64,000 bases of DNA from Anseranas semipalmata (lineage: Eukaryota; Chordata; Aves; Anseriformes; Anseranatidae), in contig VXAA01004006.1 of the NCBI GenBank assembly GCA_013399115.1, positions 420,509 to 484,508 of the forward strand. Direction: 5' to 3'. The translations under genes and the position numbers were made by a program. Positions 59,479 through 64,000 of the stretch are shown piece by piece. Below the pieces are notes generated by a model. That model did not search any database and was not told where the DNA came from. It saw only the letters and a list, made by a program, of their open reading frames with translations. How positions within the stretch are numbered: the first letter of the stretch is position 1; each line of letters starts with the position of its first letter.

Positions 59479-62400
59479 ACATGAGGTTCCTTTAATTCAC
59501 CTTTGTTAAGTGTTTGGGGATCATGTGATGAAAAGTCCTGAAGAAACAAAAGGTATTCCTGCTGCTTGGGTTGCAAAACTGAGATGCAAGCTCTGAAAAG
59601 AGAAGTGTGCTTGGAACAAAGAGGTTTTGAACACAAAAACAAACCATGGCAATGCATGCTGACAAAAACTTCATCTGCCTGCTGCTGTTTATGTTTCTCA
59701 AATACACATGGAGTATTGTCGAGGACCTTGGCTACCTTCGTCTGTCACTGAGCCAAACCAATTTAAGCTTTCTTCAAAACTAGTCCCTGCTGCCCCTCAG
59801 GTATTTTTGTTGTTGTTGCTGTTGCTTTTGTTGCCATTCACCTTTGAATTATTTCCAGTCAGCAAGAATTTCTGGTACCGAAACTGAACAGAATATTTCA
59901 GGCAGTCGTCTAAGGCATTGAAAGAAAGTCTAAAACTCCCTCCTTCATGACTTTTATACTGTCAACCCATATCCTTTTGATTTCTGATCTTGTTTTAGGT
60001 CTATACCAGAAAGGTTTTGCCATCTTTGCTTGGGTTTGCTCCCCTCCCCCCCTCCCCACCTTTAGTTTTGATTTTTTTCCAGTTTTCTGGATAGATTTCA
60101 CACAGCTTGCCACCACAACTCTAGTGGACAATAAAAAAATGTATGGGAACTCCTCCAAAGTACGTGTTTGCAAGGAGTGCTATGCCAGGAACATCATTAC
60201 CAGAGTCCCAGTAACTAATCCAGAACCGATGCCATAACTTTTATGTGTACCAGGGGCACTGAAACCCATGCTGAAATACTTGGCAAGTCTGTCCGTAAAT
60301 TAGGATATATTCTATTGATATTGGCTACGATCGACCACAACATTCCTTGGTTTTGAGGTAGTATTTCTGAAGGGAGAGGGTTTGAGGTGCCAGTTCTTGT
60401 CATGTGTTTTCCTGTCTCACCCTATCTCCAAGCCCAGCTAATCTGATGATATCCAACTGTCCTAATGAGCTGCATCTACTTCTAGACTGAAGCGTTGACA
60501 GCTGCTTGTCCTCTTGCCAACAAAAGCTTCGGAGACGACTGTATCTCATTCCCACAAGTACGCAAATTGCTTAGTTTCCAGCCCAAATATGAGGCATAAT
60601 GATATTTCTTTTCATTGATCCAGGTCTAAAAAAGGTGTGTCAAGAATGTACTCAACCATTTCCTCACGTGCAGTTTAATCCTGCAGCTAGAAATGAGGTT
60701 TCTGTCTACTGCTTACAGAGGAGAAAGCAAGTGTTCTTGTCCCTTACCACAGAGGTACGGTCACACGGGCTAAGGTCAGGGAGAAGGACATGTTCCTCCA
60801 ATTAATGTTGGCATGTGTTTACTTGTATTTTTATACATTAGTAATTCTTCCATTTGCTGCTCTTGGATTCATGCACATGGCAAGAGCTTTAGCTTGTCTT
60901 TATTCAGGTAGGATTTATCGCGCTTAAATCTTCACCACAGACCTAGCCCATCTCATGCATATGCGTTTGCTTTCTTCCCCACAGATCAGGCTCAAAGCTG
61001 ATGGACCTGAAGGCTCAGCAGCCTCTCCTTGCCCTAGTCTGCAAGTCCAGAGCACCGAAACTGGGGAATAGGTGAGCAGATAAGACCAGGCTTCTAACAA
61101 CCCATTAAAAACTAGTCACAACCTTCTAGAGGGAAAGCTATCTAAAACAGAGACTGAAGCTGAGGATAAATTTCATCCCAGGTGATTTCAGTGCCACAGG
61201 AATGGTAGACAACAATCCCCAAGCAAACATGGAGAAGAGACCCACAGAAACTCTGATCTTGATCCAAATGTGGTCAGAATAAACAGAAGGCACACCTCCA
61301 CTGACAGCCGGTCAGGGTGACTCGTCTCTAGGCAGAAATAATAATTTTCCCTGTCAAAAGAAAAACCCACGTCTACCCGCTGCCCCTCATAACTTTTACA
61401 ACTTGCCAAATTCCAGGAATCATGGAAAACACTACTGAGCCGGGGCCAAGGAGTGGAAAAACTAGGGGAAGCACATCTAGTACTGGCAGGCTCCTGTAGC
61501 AACCCAGGTCACCGGCGTGGCCTCTGCTGTGCCAGCCTTTCCCACACTGTTTTCACAGCTGAAGGTAGAACCCATTTCTTCAACTCAGCTTTTCCTCAGT
61601 AAGTTCCTCACACACATACAAGCATGAAGACTCAAGACTTTTAAAATCAGGCTGGGAAGGAAGAGAGAGTCTGTTATTGTTCTAGGGTTTTTCTTCTTTT
61701 CTTTTTTTTATTTCTTGGGATGTGCTCAAACATTACGATGGTGGAGACCATATAAGTAGCTAGATTAGAGCAGCAGACATAACAGTGGTATTGGATACAG
61801 AAATAGCAGCCATTGCCAGTTCCATGGAAAGAGAGGACAAATGAATAAACATTGATCATAACATCTGAAACCACCAGCCTTGGAAAAGCCTTTTTATTTT
61901 AGGAATAAGCTACTGAAAGATGCCAAGGCTAGATCTGACCAGCTCCGACTCTTTCTCAGGAGTATAATTGCCATGGAGGAAGAAAAGGATGTCTGAGGAT
62001 GGATAAACCCAGGAACCTTCTATACCATCTTCTTTTAGTCACTAAGCTCTAGGGACAAACACAGAGTTTTGTTTGTTTGGTAGGGCTTATTTTTGTTTTT
62101 ATTTTAAATCTGCAGTTTTTCCTAAGCACTTTTCCCAGATGTTTTGCAGGCTGAAAAATTGCAAGTAGACTTGGGATGATGTACAAATGGAATGCAAAGA
62201 CAAGCAAGAAGTCCAAATGGTCTATTCCTCAGTATCTCTTGAGCACAAGATGGTCTCACCTCTACAGGACCTTCTCCTGTGTTAGCAGATCTAAGACACC
62301 ATCAAGAATAAGGCAAGGAGGAATCCATAAACAGTGAGCATGTTGACTGAATATCAGTGCAACCATACTATGAATTGTATTCAAGCCTACAGGCCTGGAA

Positions 62401-64000
62401 AGGTATTTTCAATGTCTATTGTTATTTATGAAGATGTTTCTGAAGACACACAGAGTGTGCTGTTCCAGCGGGGGCAAATTGTTTCTTTAGGATTATTGAA
62501 AAGTTACTAAATAAGAAGCTTTCTGTGTTTCCTCACAGCTGGGGACCAATTATTGTAACAGAATTAGAAAAGTTGGAGATTGGAAAAGAGAAATTCTCTG
62601 ATTTGACATGGGTTCTATATATTATAGCTGGTGTGTGCAAAACAGGTCTGGGTTCTTTTGAAGTGCAAGACACTAACTATCTCTGACTGTCTCAGCAATA
62701 TTTTGAGCTTTACATTGAGCTGAGTGCTCAAATCCTGGAAGGTTGCATTGGGAGGCCAATCCCTTGGGACATCCTTGGTGTCAAATTCTTTGAGGACACT
62801 TGAGTGGACTATGCAAAGGGATCACTTAATGTGTCACAGGGAGGTGACATTTACCTTCCGTAGGGCACCAAGAGGACAATATTTTATAAGACTGCCCAAT
62901 TTATGTTTCTTCAGGAAAAAAAAAAAGTAATAAAAAATAAATCCAAACATAACCACAATGCAGTTTTAAGAGGCTTGAGCTGCTGATTCAAGAAGGGGAT
63001 GCCTAAAATACACATCACAGGTGAAATGTCGGCACCATGAAAATCAGCAAGAAAATATCCTAGTGACTGCACTGGGACTGTGTCCACACAGTCTGTCCAG
63101 ACAAAGACAGTATAAACACCAGAGGCTCAATTGTCCCTGAGCTAACAGTGCACAGTTGTTTAAGAGCAGGAAGTGGCCCACCCTTTTCCCACCTTTGTAC
63201 ACCCATGCAGGGGTCAGACACAGTGTAGCTGCCATAAGGGCAAGCCTGATCCAAGCTAACGTCTGGCATAGGGTGACAGAGGCAGGAGATGGCAGAGCCG
63301 CTGCCCTCAAGCTCTCTGAATGATTGCAGAGGCGGTCACAAATGGGGCAAATGTGCGGTCAATCTGGGAACATGCCCTCTGGCTGAGCAGACCCACTCCA
63401 TCAGTTGCCTTGGACAAACTGGCTTAAACCACTGCTCAAGCCACAGTTTTCTTTCTTAGAGTGTAAAGTCAATACTCAAGGGAAGGAAAGGTTTCAATGG
63501 TTGCCCTTATAAGGGGAAAAAGTCCAAGGAAGCAAAAGTACCACTGCCATTGACACAACACACCCCACCTTCTTCCAGTACCTTTTGCCACCATAACAGG
63601 ATCCCAAAGTGGTTGTTTTCAATTCAGGACTGAGGTGATTTCATCCTTTACACTGATTATCTGAGTAAGCAAGCACATAGTTCTTTCATTCTTCATATTT
63701 GTCTTGATTATTCACCTTTGGTAATGGAATATATAACAGGTGAGGGAAGGTGTGAGGTCACTGCCAGGGAATGCTTCCACAGGAAAAGTGAAATACAGGT
63801 ACAAAAATCAAAAACAATGATGAAAGAGAAAATGCATTTTTTCACTCCTTCTTAGCTTAAAAATTCAAGGCAAAAACAGTTCCCCAGCCTTCTACAGGAG
63901 CTCTCTACAGATTAAGCACTGTGAAGCCCCCATCTTGGGAGTAGCAGGAGAAGGCACTGAGAGCTGAATCTCCATGCCACATAGACATACACACATTTAA

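Larger units (their letters stand above)
47901..64000. other. Region upstream of SLC6A6, no gene recognised
   Basis: About 16 kb lies beyond the CpG island. I looked on both strands for exons with good splice sites and for family motifs and found none. In mammals the upstream neighbour is LSM3, and I did not find its short Sm-fold protein in any frame. The region contains CpG-rich patches at 54230-54310 and 56036-56185, simple repeats (52342-52374, 57753-57769, 59387-59478) and small perfect hairpins (57768-57797, 58922-58942). Distal regulatory DNA or unrecognised non-coding RNA is possible. Confidence 0.6.

Noticed and set aside
59319..59657. 112-codon minus-strand frame with a Lys/Asn/Gln-rich middle
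   Set aside because: The low-complexity core is the (GTTT)n/T-rich repeat read in reverse. There is no conserved sequence on either side.
47901..64000. Possible LSM3, the mammalian upstream neighbour of SLC6A6
   Set aside because: I looked for its short Sm-fold protein in the open frames and found no segment resembling it. The gene may lie further right or elsewhere.

Overview
The window is eukaryotic nuclear DNA, most likely from a bird. The main evidence is a multi-exon gene for the taurine transporter SLC6A6 (TauT) on the minus strand. Two degraded interspersed repeats that look like CR1 LINEs, and no primate- or rodent-type SINEs that I recognise, support a bird or other sauropsid; a turtle or crocodilian is not strictly excluded. 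I see no bacterial or viral genes, no rRNA or tRNA genes and no CRISPR array. There are many short open frames, but nearly all are chance frames in introns.

Layout, right to left in the direction of transcription. (1) About 47.9-64.0 kb lies upstream of SLC6A6. It holds no recognisable gene, only simple repeats, two CpG-rich patches and some small hairpins. (2) About 46.7-47.9 kb is a CpG island interrupted by a 434-base run of N. It contains a probable non-coding first exon with its splice donor at 47460. (3) A long 5' region (23.2-47.5 kb) contains a candidate 36-nt second untranslated exon at 42945-42980. (4) Nine coding exons lie between 23237 and 375. They join without any phase error into 1347 nt (449 codons), from the start Met to transmembrane segment 9. 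The remaining exons, about 170 residues by comparison with the 620-residue mammalian protein, lie beyond the left edge.

The assembled protein has the SLC6 signatures: a TM1 GNVWRFPY motif, a large second extracellular loop with two cysteines and three N-glycosylation sequons, and the TM8 LDSQ motif of the second sodium site. It should be a plasma-membrane Na+/Cl--coupled taurine symporter.

The points most worth a second look are within this gene: a short 113-bp GC-AG intron, Cys at position 322 where mammalian TauT has a PKC-regulated Ser, the candidate 36-nt exon, and an upstream open frame that would run through both untranslated exons and overlap the main start codon. I found no convincing new multi-gene system.
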